A program made the position numbers and the translations under genes. The notes beneath the pieces were generated by a model. That model did no database searches, was not told where the DNA came from, and saw only the letters and a program-made list of their open reading frames with translations. Positions 46,235 to 55,847 of a DNA stretch of 64,000 nucleotides are shown piece by piece (positions within the stretch are counted from its first letter, which is position 1; each line of letters opens with the position of its first letter). The stretch comes from Calothrix sp. PCC 6303 (GTDB taxonomy: Bacteria > Cyanobacteriota > Cyanobacteriia > Cyanobacteriales > Nostocaceae), in the NCBI RefSeq assembly GCF_000317435.1, contig NC_019751.1:4464001-4528000 (forward strand), given 5' to 3'.

Positions 46235-47593
46235 TTACTCGAAACTCTTGATTCTGACTTCTAAATTCTGCCGCTGCCAAGTCAGAACTTTCTCGCTTTC
46301 TGCCAAAGTCGGACTAATCCCAAACCATCTTCCTGTGGGATCCCGATATTCAAACAAATATAGACTGCGAAGCAAACGCTGATAGTCAGATTCACCTTTG
46401 AGGCTTTGTTTTTCCAGAACTTCGTACAACAATTCCCATTCTTCTTCCTTAATTGCCAGTAATAAATCATCCCGGTAATCCTTAATTACCGATTCCAGGC
46501 AATCTGCGGAAAATGGCGGATCTTGTCTTTGTAAGCAACTATAAAGTACTCCCAGTAAATGCCGAATATGTCCACCACTAACTCGACATAAACGATCTAG
46601 TGTTTCTACCTCATTAAATAACTCTGAAATCATCCCCAATCGTTGATTAAAGCCCACTTCCGGAAAAGCCCTAGCTAAAACTAATTGTCTCAATAACGAC
46701 ATCCCCGGCTCATTATCACTACCATCCCGTTGCCGCACCAACACCATCGGTAAAACCTTGGGTGCAATACCTCCCCCCAAACGATTCTTCAGGGTTTCAT
46801 ATTCATTGGAAAAAATTAACGCCAAGGGAATTGTATAAACAACGTGGCATTTGAGACGACGCAACTGTTCTCCACGATCAATAAATAAATATTCAGTTTG
46901 GGGTCTTCCTGATGGCATAGGACGTGTATCCACACGATCCAAATTATCGACAATCACCACCAAACCCTTATAACCACGGGCTTTTAGTTGTTCGTTTGCC
47001 CGATCCAACAGCTCTTCATTTATCGCTTGCAAAATACTATTTGTGCGAGGTTCCAAATATTGCCGCAATTGTGTTCTCAACTGTGGGCTATCCTTAGTTC
47101 TCGCGCTGATTTTGGCAATTCCCAAAGAAAACTCAGCTTCACCGGTAAATTCAATGGGCGTATGTAAAAAGTCGCCAATTTCCTTAAATAAGCTACCAAA
47201 ATAGCCCGGTTTTGTCTTGATTCCCACTGTTTCTAAACTTGTTGCAACTTGCCGTGCCACACTCAGCAGAATATCACTCACATCAATATCCGCCATATCC
47301 AAGTCTTGACTCGACTCAAAATAAACTACATGGAAACCTGATATTTCCAGTTCGGCTTTGAGTCTTTGTAACTCCGTAGATTTACCACAACCAATATGAC
47401 CTGTGAATAACTGACAAGTTGGATCATCTGGCGAAATGCGGACGATTGTTCGCTGCAATTCCTCAACAATTTTACACCCACGAACATCTGCAAAATCAAT
47501 ATAGTACTGCCGATCTATAGGGTCGCCCATAACCAATGTTTTACTTGGGTTACAGGCTTTAAAAAAACGTGATAAGTTCAGAGATGTTTTCAT
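46235..47593 (-). CDS. P-loop ATPase, partner of the WD40/STAND protein
   Basis: The 452-residue protein has Walker A GHIGCGKST (65-73) and Walker B KGLVVIVDNLDRV in the middle, followed by a sensor-like block (TEYLFIDRGEQLRRLKCHVV). A helical C-terminal part with a winged-helix-like segment (LLRSLYLFEYRDPTGRWFG) closes it. It belongs to the broad AAA/STAND ATPases used as regulatory switches. It is encoded upstream of the large WD40 gene in the same direction, and both proteins are ATPases with no enzymatic effector domain visible. A two-component ATPase switch is my inference. Confidence 0.78.
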   Translation of the reverse strand: MKTSLNLSRFFKACNPSKTLVMGDPIDRQYYIDFADVRGCKIVEELQRTIVRISPDDPTCQLFTGHIGCGKSTELQRLKAELEISGFHVVYFESSQDLDMADIDVSDILLSVARQVATSLETVGIKTKPGYFGSLFKEIGDFLHTPIEFTGEAEFSLGIAKISARTKDSPQLRTQLRQYLEPRTNSILQAINEELLDRANEQLKARGYKGLVVIVDNLDRVDTRPMPSGRPQTEYLFIDRGEQLRRLKCHVVYTIPLALIFSNEYETLKNRLGGGIAPKVLPMVLVRQRDGSDNEPGMSLLRQLVLARAFPEVGFNQRLGMISELFNEVETLDRLCRVSGGHIRHLLGVLYSCLQRQDPPFSADCLESVIKDYRDDLLLAIKEEEWELLYEVLEKQSLKGESDYQRLLRSLYLFEYRDPTGRWFGISPTLAESEKVLTWQRQNLEVRIKSFE

Positions 47594-48409
47594 GTAGATG
47601 CTAGATAGTTGGTATTTTTATATACTTTATTTTCACTTTGACTGACTAAAACCCAGTAGAGAGAAGATAGATTAACGCAGTAAATAATTTTGTGCCATTC
47701 TATCTGTGTATCCTGAGTCTTCAGTAATTGCCATTAGAGGACAGAGAGTATTATTCCTGATTACGTAAGTGTATACTCGTTTTTTTTCACCTGCCACTCT
47801 AAAGCTATTTATCAAGCCCATATAACTAGGTGAGTGGGAAAAATAGTCGTTGTGGGGAGTGAGTAGTAAGTAGCAAATAGTGAGTCGTGATAAGGATTTG
47901 AGTTTACCATTGTAATCTTTAAATCAAAAATACAAGGTTGAAATATCACAAAAGACTTTTTTTGTCGATATTCATTAGGTATAATATTTAGCAAAAATTA
48001 GCGCAAATTGAAAATATACCAATCATTCTCATTTACTAATCCATAAAACTTTTCTTTTCCTAGCTTTGTATGAGATGCTTTTTGTAAAGATGGCTAAGAC
48101 CCCACAGTCAAAAAGCTACATTTAGATGAAAATGGTGCTTTTAAATGAGGAGTCTATTAATTGGAGGTGTTGTATGTTCAGCTAAACTTGTCAAACAGAA
48201 ACCTTAAAATTAAGAAATTATGGCTCCTGGATCACTGTAGTAGCAATAAACTTGTAACAATTCATTTTTCCCCAGACCAAGTTTTACATTTTGTAACAAA
48301 GCAGATTAGATCAGGATAAAGTTACTGATAGCTGAAATTAAGTTTGATTATTCAATAACCGGAGTGCGCTGAAGATTAAACTCAAAATCTTAAAGGGGTT
48401 GAAATAATT
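47594..48409. other. Divergent intergenic region upstream of ftsQ and the ATPase gene
   Basis: 816 bp with no convincing gene. It is AT-rich, with a simple purine-rich patch (GTGGGGAGTGAGTAGTAAGT near 47855). Promoters for ftsQ and for the ATPase operon must lie here. A 60-codon ORF on the minus strand at 47812-47994 has no coding character. Confidence 0.4.
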
Positions 48410-49252
48410 ATGGTGACAGTTTCCCGTATTGATTTAGCCCAGCGACGACGGAAATTACGTCGCCAGAGGCGAGTCAGAATTATTCAGTTGATTTGGCAAA
48501 CCTTCGCTGTGGGAAGTTTGGCAAGTGGCTTGTGGTGGCTGGCAATTCAGCCGATGTGGGTTTTGAAAAATTACCAAGATATAGAGGTAGAAGGTAATCA
48601 GTTACTCTCATCTGAAGCTGTTCAGTTACAGACTGGTTTGGTTTACCCTCGCTCATTGTGGCGTATCCAACCATCGGCGATAACCAAATCTTTGAAGCAT
48701 CAACCGATTATTGCCGATGCTGTGGTTTCTCGTCGGCTATTTCCTCCAGGTTTAGTGATTCAGATACAGGAGAAAGTTCCAGTTGCGATCGCATTTGACA
48801 ATGATCCCAACACCAGCTTAAATCCTACCGAAGCCAAGAAAATCAAAAAGGGTTTATTAGATGCAGATGGTACCTGGATACCTATTGATAAATATATAAC
48901 TATGAACCCTAATGCGAAAATGCCAACTTTAAAAGTTATCGGTTCACCGCAACAATATGCTTCATTTTGGAGTTCGTTTTATCGCGCAGTTAGTCAAAGT
49001 CAAGTCTTAATCACAGAGATTGATTATCAAGATTCATCTAATTTGATCTTAAAAACTGAATTAGGATTAGTCCATCTTGGCGCACCAACTCCCCGTCTGG
49101 AGGAACAAATCAAAATTCTTGCTAAAATGCGCCATCTACCAAACAAAGTCAATCCTAATAAAATGGAGTACATAGATTTGAAAAATCCTGACTCCCCTTT
49201 AGTACAAATGAATCAAAAAATTCCTAAAAAGAATTTAAATTCACAAAAATAG
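48410..49252 (+). CDS. ftsQ: Cell division protein FtsQ
   Basis: FtsQ links early and late divisome proteins across the cytoplasmic membrane. The 280-residue product has a very basic cytoplasmic start (RRRKLRRQRRVR), one membrane segment at about 24-46, then a POTRA-like domain (VLKNYQDIEVEGNQLLSSEA, to IADAVVSRRLFPPGLVIQIQ). The FtsQ beta domain ends near 265. Location upstream of ftsZ on the same strand is the conserved order in heterocystous cyanobacteria. GGGG about 10 bases before the ATG can serve as ribosome binding site. Confidence 0.9.
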   Translation: MVTVSRIDLAQRRRKLRRQRRVRIIQLIWQTFAVGSLASGLWWLAIQPMWVLKNYQDIEVEGNQLLSSEAVQLQTGLVYPRSLWRIQPSAITKSLKHQPIIADAVVSRRLFPPGLVIQIQEKVPVAIAFDNDPNTSLNPTEAKKIKKGLLDADGTWIPIDKYITMNPNAKMPTLKVIGSPQQYASFWSSFYRAVSQSQVLITEIDYQDSSNLILKTELGLVHLGAPTPRLEEQIKILAKMRHLPNKVNPNKMEYIDLKNPDSPLVQMNQKIPKKNLNSQK

Positions 49253-50285
49253 GAATTTTCAAAAAGCTGGTAAAATTTATAGAGATAGAATACTTAAGTG
49301 TGAGTTTATAAAGCAATGTTCAAAGTCTGCAAAGCTTTTGTCAGAGAAAGTTAAATAAATATTTTCATCTTGTATATGGAGGAAGAGTCTGTAAAAAGAA
49401 GTATCAAAGTAAATCAGTAATAGATGATATTTATCCCCAGTTAGTGAATTTATGGGTTTTAAGTTTGTTATTAATCAAATGAAAACCGATGTTAATTTCT
49501 AATTAAAATGAGAACATAGCATCAAAACTATTTGGAAAAACTATTTGCTTAAAAACAATCGAACTATAAGATATGCTCAATAAAAGTTTATCAAGTTGTA
49601 ATAATAGCTTATGATAACTTTGATCAATTGCAGAACACAAAGCTCGTTAATTTTGAAGAATAATTTCTGAGATTGAAATATCTCCAGTTAACTTGGAGTT
49701 TATAACCATTTTTCTGGGATACTCGCTTTATGCGATGGACGATGCTCCCTAAAAGCAATAGCGTTGAAAACTCTCTCATCCGGAAGTGACATTATTGGAA
49801 AAAACATCGCACAATAATGTTTCGATAGATAAATACCTCTAAGATCGATATGATGAATTAGACATTGTTTATATAAAATCTATAAAAATTACATATTCAG
49901 ATGTAATATTAACGACAAATGTTAATTCAGAATGAAGTATCTTAAGTAATAAATTATACTATCGATTTACTGAAAAAGCAAGATAGCATTGCCACAAAGG
50001 TATTAATTGTATTAATGTCTGGTTTAAGTTATACATAAAAGCTCTATCAAAGTACTATGTATAGTTCTAAATAATAAGCGATGTAATTGCTTGTTCGCCT
50101 GCAAACACATGCGGTTCCTGGATGACTCATTCCATAGTAAACTTTACATCTCCTATCCGGTAAGGTTTATAAGTAATGCGAAAAAGAAAGAACAATGCTA
50201 TCTGCGAAATGGTAACTTCCAATTCGAGTTGACTCTTAGGTGAATTGCACCTGTAAAAGTCGTTTACCCACATGACCACAAACCA
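49253..50285. other. 1-kb ftsQ-ftsZ intergenic region
   Basis: This unusually long, very AT-rich spacer holds no ORF with coding character, no HIP1 site and no strong palindrome that I could find. It probably carries the separate promoters of ftsZ and possibly a long untranslated leader. I cannot point to a specific promoter with confidence. Confidence 0.4.
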
Positions 50286-51578
50286 ATGACACTTGATAAT
50301 AACCAAGGGTTTACATATAGAAACTCTCAGTCTCCAGGACAACCAGGACTATCGCTGACATCAAACTCTACCAATCCTTTTAGTCATTCTGGGCTAAATT
50401 TTGGTAATAATGACAGCCGCAAAACTCCCATTGAAGAAAGCCGTATTGGTGATATCGTACCCGGTCGGGTTGCAAATATTAAAGTGATTGGCGTTGGTGG
50501 TGGTGGCAGCAACGCAGTCAACCGCATGATTGCCTCCGATGTGAATGGAGTTGAATTTTGGTCAATTAACACCGATGCTCAAGCCTTGACATTAGCTGAC
50601 GCTCCTAGTCGGTTGCAAATTGGTCAAAAATTAACACGAGGTTTAGGTGCTGGTGGAAACCCAGCAATTGGTCAAAAAGCAGCAGAAGAATCCCGCGATG
50701 AACTAGCAGCAGCTTTAGAAGGTGCAGATTTAGTATTTATCACTGCGGGAATGGGTGGTGGTACAGGTACTGGTGCAGCCCCAGTGGTGGCAGAAGTTGC
50801 CAAAGAAATGGGAGCCTTAACTGTAGGTGTCGTAACACGTCCATTTATCTTTGAAGGTAGGCGACGGATTAGCCAATCAGAGCAAGGAATTGAAGGACTA
50901 AAAAGTCGGGTAGATACCCTAATTATTATTCCTAACAATAAACTGTTAGAGGTGATCCCCGAACAAACCCCCATGCAAGAGGCATTCCGTTATGCTGATG
51001 ATGTCCTCAGACAAGGGGTACAGGGGATTTCGGATATTATTACGATTCCGGGATTAATTAACGTTGACTTTGCAGATGTAAGAGCAGTCATGGCTGATGC
51101 AGGTTCAGCATTGATGGGTATTGGTATTGGCTCCGGAAAATCCCGCGCGCGCGAAGCAGCGATCGCTGCAATCTCTTCACCCCTATTAGAGTGTTCCATC
51201 GAAGGGGCTAGAGGTGTAGTATTTAACATTACTGGTGGCAGTGATTTAACATTGCATGAAGTCAATGCAGCAGCCGAAACCATCTACGAAGTAGTTGATC
51301 CCAACGCCAATATTATTTTTGGTGCAGTCATCGATGACCGACTCCAAGGAGAAGTACGCTTAACTGTAATCGCCACTGGCTTCACCGGAGAAACCCAAGG
51401 GGCAGCGCAGCAAAGCACAACCAACCAAAGGATTGTTACACCCCAAAATCGGCGACCAATGCCTCAACCATCCGCAAATCAGCCCACTCAAATCCAACCA
51501 CCCGAACAACCCAAGGAAAAACCAGGTTTAGATATTCCTGACTTTCTCCGCAGACGTACTCAGCAACCCCCGCGTTAA
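50286..51578 (+). CDS. ftsZ: Cell division GTPase FtsZ
   Basis: FtsZ is the tubulin-like GTPase that builds the division ring. The 430-residue protein has a 60-residue N-terminal extension ([20 protein letters not shown]...), as in Anabaena, where this peptide matters for function. Then come the GTP-binding loops [15 protein letters not shown] and the tubulin signature GGGTGTG at 157-163. A Pro/Gln-rich linker and the C-terminal anchor [11 protein letters not shown] complete it. All key residues are present. A strong terminator follows. Confidence 0.98.
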   Translation: MTLDNNQGFTYRNSQSPGQPGLSLTSNSTNPFSHSGLNFGNNDSRKTPIEESRIGDIVPGRVANIKVIGVGGGGSNAVNRMIASDVNGVEFWSINTDAQALTLADAPSRLQIGQKLTRGLGAGGNPAIGQKAAEESRDELAAALEGADLVFITAGMGGGTGTGAAPVVAEVAKEMGALTVGVVTRPFIFEGRRRISQSEQGIEGLKSRVDTLIIIPNNKLLEVIPEQTPMQEAFRYADDVLRQGVQGISDIITIPGLINVDFADVRAVMADAGSALMGIGIGSGKSRAREAAIAAISSPLLECSIEGARGVVFNITGGSDLTLHEVNAAAETIYEVVDPNANIIFGAVIDDRLQGEVRLTVIATGFTGETQGAAQQSTTNQRIVTPQNRRPMPQPSANQPTQIQPPEQPKEKPGLDIPDFLRRRTQQPPR

Positions 51579-51592
51579 ATTAGCAGTGAAAT

Positions 51593-51626
51593 CCTACACT
51601 GAATCTTTTTGCACAGTGTAGGGTTG
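51593..51626 (+). terminator. Hairpin terminator after ftsZ
   Basis: CCTACACTG (51593-51601) pairs with CAGTGTAGG (51614-51622), with flanking TAGCA and TGCTA able to extend the helix. It begins 15 bp after the ftsZ stop. The T-rich segment lies in the loop, so it is not a textbook form, but the position supports a terminator. Confidence 0.6.
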
Positions 51627-51756
51627 CTAATTTGCTTGATATATGCTTTCTATTCGCTGTTAAAAGTTCCCTATTTTCAAACTAGTACCTCAAGGCAGTA
51701 GGCAGTGGGAGAAAACCTATTATTACTCGGCTTTTCAGGATTAAATAATGGTCTAT

Positions 51757-52719
51757 TTATTTTGCCTGCTCTACCCATTGAATAACTTTTTGTCCTAAAC
51801 GAATTCCTTCAAACTTGTCAATTTCCCTAATTCCCGTAGGACTAGTAACATTAACTTCAGTTAAATAGCCGCCAATAACGTCAATTCCAACAAAAATTAA
51901 ACCATCTCGGCGCAAAGTATCGGCAACTTGTTGACAAATATCATACTCTCTGGGTGTAATTTCGGTTTTGGCAACTGTCCCACCCGCAGCCATATTGTTG
52001 CGAAATTCTCCGGAAGCAGAAAGGCGGTTGAGTGCGCCAATGGGTTCACCATTAAGTAAGATAATCCGTTTATCGCCAGCTTTTGCCTGGGGTAAATATT
52101 TTTGTACCATCACGGGAATTTGACCCAGTGAGGTGCTTAATTCAACGATAGAATTGAAATTGCGATCGCTTGATTCCAGAAATAGGATTCCTTCCCCGGC
52201 TTTATTTCCCAAAGGCTTTAAAACTGCGGCTTCTTTGGCGGCAACAAATTCTCGAATAACCTGTTTATCAGCACTAACTATGGTTTCGGGAATTGCCTCG
52301 GTAAACTGCAAAGCATACATTTTTTCATTAGCTGCCCGAATCCCGTTAGGATTATTGACAAGCAATGTTTTACTTTGATCAATGTAATCAAGAATATAAG
52401 TTGCGTATAAGTATGGAACATTGACAGGGGGATCAGTTCTCATAAATACCGCATCCATCGTTTCCAAACAACAGGGAGTCGGTTCCCTTAGTTTATACCA
52501 CTGACTTGCAGCAACCCAACGCTCATTTACCAACTCAATTGGTGTTAACTCCACCTGTTGCAAAACAGCCCAAGCTTTTCCTGCAACTACACTTAGTTGA
52601 TTTGCTTGGGTAATCCAAACCTCATGTCCTAATACATACGCAGCTTCCATGAGAGCCACGCTTGTATCATGACATGGGTCGAGATTTGAAATTGGGTCAA
52701 TGATAAAAGCAAGTTTCAC
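51757..52719 (-). CDS. gshB: Glutathione synthetase
   Basis: GshB joins gamma-glutamylcysteine and glycine with ATP to make glutathione. The 320-residue product starts MKLAFIIDPISNLDPCHDTS, the family's N-terminal domain. It then shows the ATP-grasp core with VLKPLGNKAGEGILFL and a late EVNVTSPTGIREID block that holds metal and substrate residues. Length is typical. The gene for a class I glutaredoxin is immediately upstream in the same direction (103 bp), the common cyanobacterial order. Confidence 0.95.
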   Translation of the reverse strand: MKLAFIIDPISNLDPCHDTSVALMEAAYVLGHEVWITQANQLSVVAGKAWAVLQQVELTPIELVNERWVAASQWYKLREPTPCCLETMDAVFMRTDPPVNVPYLYATYILDYIDQSKTLLVNNPNGIRAANEKMYALQFTEAIPETIVSADKQVIREFVAAKEAAVLKPLGNKAGEGILFLESSDRNFNSIVELSTSLGQIPVMVQKYLPQAKAGDKRIILLNGEPIGALNRLSASGEFRNNMAAGGTVAKTEITPREYDICQQVADTLRRDGLIFVGIDVIGGYLTEVNVTSPTGIREIDKFEGIRLGQKVIQWVEQAK

Positions 52720-52822
52720 GCTTTCTGCCTCAATAGCCAGGATGTTTCAAAATTATTCGCTCCTTTGATTATCTCCTGATGAGGGTCTTTGAGAAAACTG
52801 TACTAGGGATTTTTATTGATAA

Positions 52823-53080
52823 TCACGCCAGTAAGCTGTCTAATGTTCCTTCAGCTTCAAGATCGTGAATATCGTCACAGCCTCCAATGTGAGTATCATT
52901 GATAAAAATCTGTGGTAGCGAGCGTCTTCCATTTGCACGTTGTGCCATCTTGCTGCGCGCATTCTCATCTCCATCAATACTATACTCAGTAAATTCCACC
53001 CCTTTACGTGTCAACAAGCTTTTAGCACGAATACAAAAAGGGCAAGTTCTCCAGGTGTAAATCTCAACTTTGGCAGTCAT
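52823..53080 (-). CDS. grxC: Glutaredoxin 3 (class I, CPFC active site)
   Basis: The 85-residue product has the thioredoxin fold with active site CPFC at 13-16 (YTWRTCPFCIRAKSLL) and the glutathione-binding block RRSLPQIFINDTHIGGCDD. It reduces disulfides and glutathionylated proteins using glutathione, so its location beside gshB is functionally sensible. The second cysteine of the CPFC pair makes dithiol activity possible. Another Cys (GGCDD) is conserved in many relatives. Confidence 0.94.
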   Translation of the reverse strand: MTAKVEIYTWRTCPFCIRAKSLLTRKGVEFTEYSIDGDENARSKMAQRANGRRSLPQIFINDTHIGGCDDIHDLEAEGTLDSLLA

Positions 53081-53370
53081 ATTTTGTTTTTTTTTGATTT
53101 AATGCCCTTTAATTCTAGAATGCGATCGCGCTTTTAGCGGATGTTAACCTTATCCATTATGAAAAGTGGAGTTTTGTCATTGCGTAGCTTGCGTCTTGGT
53201 AAAATAGACGAATATGCTTCTTAGCCTACTTACAGAAGCCGCTCCCTGTCTAGCCGTTAGGGTAGCGACTCGTCGCACACTATCAATCCAGGGTCTTTAC
53301 GGAAAATTACGGTTCTCAAGATAGGCGAGGTTTACAGCAAAAATATTAGAAACTTGGGATTAATTAATAG

Positions 53371-53563
53371 TATAGGAGTTACGCACTGTACAAATTAGTC
53401 ATGGTATGATTTCACCGAAATAGCTTGTTTCAGACTTTGACCAATTTGTTTTTAGCGATAAATTAACCGTGGGGTAGGGGTTTAGCATTGCTAAAGCCCT
53501 ACGAGAAATATGGTTTTCCCGCAACATATATTTATTGTTTTCTGTCAATGCGTAAGTCCTATA
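53371..53563. mobile_element. MITE with TATAGGACTTACGCA ends
   Basis: Terminal inverted repeats TATAGGAGTTACGCA (53371-53385) and TGCGTAAGTCCTATA (53549-53563) match at 14 of 15 positions and enclose 163 bp without an ORF. An internal palindrome (GTAGGGGTTTAGCA/TGCTAAAGCCCTAC, 53474-53502) lies near the middle. The end sequence is one I associate with many cyanobacterial miniature elements. It fills much of the 550-bp gap 53081-53634, where no gene is seen. Confidence 0.75.
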
Positions 53564-53634
53564 GTATTTAGATCTCCTAATTATTTAAAATATTCGATCT
53601 AAATACCCTTTGCACTCCAAATTACCTCAAGAGC

Positions 53635-54552
53635 TTAATTTTCGGCAGTTTCCAAATTTTTCCTTTTCAGAATTTTAAATCCACCCAAAGCTAGTAGGGC
53701 AAGAGACAAATTAACAGCAGGTTCTGGAACTTTTGTCACTGGCGGCTTGGGTTTATAGTATGAAGCTACAAACAAAGAAGCATGGGATAGATCTTTACCA
53801 TTTTTGCCGCTACCATCTAAGGCAACACCAATGGTATCAAAGATTCCTTTTAAACCTGTTTTAGAAAAATCAACTTCTTTAAAAAGGTAAGTACTATATG
53901 CCGTGCTGGTTTTAAGACTGATGACAAAGGTACTCAAGTTACTAGTTGGGTTAATCGTAAAAGGATTATTTAAACTCCAAGAACCTGTATTGAAATCATT
54001 CGCTGCTTTGAAACCAAGACTATTCCCTCCGTCGTCTGATTTTCCAGCTAATGACCACTGAACGTTAGAACCAACATTAAGATCAAACAGACCACTGCCA
54101 TTCTGACTATTCAAAGTACTCAGCAGCGTACTTTGATTACCTGTGTCATTACCTTGAAAAGGTCCCTTACAATCTGTCGCTGTAGTTCCTCCAAGCGATA
54201 CGTTAGTCACGCTACAGGTTGCTGTAGAACTAACAACGGTTGCTGGTGAAAGTGCTAAAACAGGTGTTGTAGAAGCTACTGGCGTAGGTGTAGAAGCTAC
54301 TGGTGTGGATGTAGTGGTGCCAGAAGTAGGTGTAGAAGCTACTGGTGTGGATGTAGTGCTGCCAGGAGTAGGTGTAGAAGCTACTGGTGTGGATGTAGTG
54401 TTACCATTTCCATTGCCATTTCCATTTCCATTTCCATTTTTATTGGCATTCTTTGCAGATGCTTCTGACATTTGTGTTCCTAAAGCCATAGTGAATGACA
54501 ACAAGCCAATACTGATATAGCTAATTATTTTCTTTGAATTTTGGTAAGGCAT
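53635..54552 (-). CDS. PEP-CTERM sorted exported protein
   Basis: The 305-residue product has a signal peptide (ISYISIGLLSFTMALGTQ), then a low-complexity Gly-Asn and Ser/Thr/Pro repeat region (about 35-95). A beta-rich domain follows (VQWSLAGKSDDGGNSLGFKA). It ends with the PEP-CTERM signal: VPEP, a hydrophobic stretch and a KRK basic tail (VPEPAVNLSLALLALGGFKI). Such proteins are anchored and then cleaved by exosortase and are usually linked to extracellular polysaccharide. The exact role is unknown. The repeat region corresponds to a DNA minisatellite. Confidence 0.85.
   Translation of the reverse strand: MPYQNSKKIISYISIGLLSFTMALGTQMSEASAKNANKNGNGNGNGNGNGNTTSTPVASTPTPGSTTSTPVASTPTSGTTTSTPVASTPTPVASTTPVLALSPATVVSSTATCSVTNVSLGGTTATDCKGPFQGNDTGNQSTLLSTLNSQNGSGLFDLNVGSNVQWSLAGKSDDGGNSLGFKAANDFNTGSWSLNNPFTINPTSNLSTFVISLKTSTAYSTYLFKEVDFSKTGLKGIFDTIGVALDGSGKNGKDLSHASLFVASYYKPKPPVTKVPEPAVNLSLALLALGGFKILKRKNLETAEN
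54290..54405. repeat. 42-bp minisatellite inside the PEP-CTERM gene
   Basis: Two full 42-bp units (54290-54331, 54332-54373) and a partial one (54374-54405) begin GTAGAAGCTACTGGTGTGG. A shorter related unit precedes them at 54269. They encode a 14-residue Ser/Thr/Pro repeat (TTSTPVASTPT plus spacer). A 6-bp CCATTT microsatellite (54405-54440), coding Gly-Asn pairs, follows. Length variation between strains is likely. Confidence 0.85.
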
Positions 54553-54858
54553 TTTTAAAATCTCCTAAGATCGTAAGACAAATGTTTTTTTTATGAACAA
54601 GAAATACTGGCGATAACCCTTTATAAATAAAATCTTGGCAGAATAAAATCTTTTTGTCTTGCGTTTATGTAGCAAGTTCATAGAAAATTTAATTTAAAGA
54701 TTTTCGCTTTATCTTAATAGAAAATTCACATATATTCAGTGTAAATACAGATTTCTGCAATAGTTTATTTTGAAATAAAAATACTATAAAAAGGTCGAAA
54801 AATAAAACATTATCAATCAAAGTATGATGTTCAAAGGGTTTCCAGATTATTAAATGCA

Positions 54859-54888
54859 TAAAAAAACAAGAGGATATGCACCCTCTTG
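54859..54888 (-). terminator. Intrinsic terminator of the 2OG-oxygenase gene
   Basis: Read on the minus strand, CAAGAGG (54882-54888) pairs with CCTCTTG (54867-54873) around an 8-nt loop and is followed by seven T. It starts 41 bp after the stop of the 2OG-Fe(II) oxygenase gene. Confidence 0.82.
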
Positions 54889-54929
54889 CTGATAAAAGTA
54901 ATATTTTTAACTGTTTATACTCAAGTATT

Positions 54930-55847
54930 TTATCTACGAACCCAACCGTTAATTGTAAAACGGCTATCTCCGAAGGCTTTAGATGGACAATTGACAGTTA
55001 AAACTTCATGCATGTAGCGACTCAGGAAGAAAACAATACTATTATTACGAGGTTCAACTGTTTTGAATGATTCTGCATTCACATACATATTATTTTCAAC
55101 TTTGCTATCGTATATTACAAGTTCGCCACCAGAAAACATTTTTGGTTCTCGGTAAAAGTAATAAACATAGGTTAGTTCCCTAGTTGCGGTATCAGTGCCA
55201 CCATTATCATTATGAATTCTGTAATAATTTCCATCGTTATGAGATGTCATTTGACACTCAATTTGAGATATGGGAAATTCTGGTAATTCTAATTTGGTTC
55301 TAATATCTGGCAGTATGGCGTTGATTTTTTGAATAATTAGCTGAGAAAATTCTGGAAAATCATACAGAACCATTGATCTACGGTAATCTATCTCATTGGT
55401 TGAGGTTTTGGTAGAAACAAAGTTTGATTCTTGCTGAAGAACGTATCTAATTAGATTTTCGTGTTCTTGAGGGGTAAAAAAGTCATCTATTTGGACAAAA
55501 TAAGAATCCAAAATCTCTATATCTTGAGAATTTAGACTTTGAGAATTAATATTCTGATAATTTTCTAGTTTTATCGGCTCAATTAGCATGGGAGGTTCTG
55601 TAATCACCCCAACAAGATGCTCACTTGGAAAAGATAAAACAGAATTACCTTCATCCATGGGGATTTGAAACAAGTTATGTTCCACAGGTTCTTGCTTGTA
55701 AGCGCGAGCAACTATTGTTGTTAAAAGCTTATGTAGTAAAGGCTCATCTGATTTAAGACGAACTGTGTATTCGTGTCCTCCGTACAGAAGCAGCTTGACT
55801 TTAACAATATCTTGTGATGGAGATATGTGAGAAGATAATTGCATCAT
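54930..55847 (-). CDS. 2OG-Fe(II) oxygenase (prolyl-4-hydroxylase-like)
   Basis: The 305-residue product has an N-terminal domain of about 90 residues (VKLLLYGGHEYTVRLKSDEP) of unknown role. The double-stranded beta-helix oxygenase that follows has the iron triad His212, Asp214 (YRIHNDNGG) and His280 (RYMHEVL), and the 2-oxoglutarate-binding Arg296 (DSRFTINGWVRR). All catalytic residues are present, so it is probably an active hydroxylase of a protein or peptide; substrate unknown. It lies beside the PEP-CTERM gene on the same strand, but a terminator separates them. Confidence 0.88.
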   Translation of the reverse strand: MMQLSSHISPSQDIVKVKLLLYGGHEYTVRLKSDEPLLHKLLTTIVARAYKQEPVEHNLFQIPMDEGNSVLSFPSEHLVGVITEPPMLIEPIKLENYQNINSQSLNSQDIEILDSYFVQIDDFFTPQEHENLIRYVLQQESNFVSTKTSTNEIDYRRSMVLYDFPEFSQLIIQKINAILPDIRTKLELPEFPISQIECQMTSHNDGNYYRIHNDNGGTDTATRELTYVYYFYREPKMFSGGELVIYDSKVENNMYVNAESFKTVEPRNNSIVFFLSRYMHEVLTVNCPSKAFGDSRFTINGWVRR

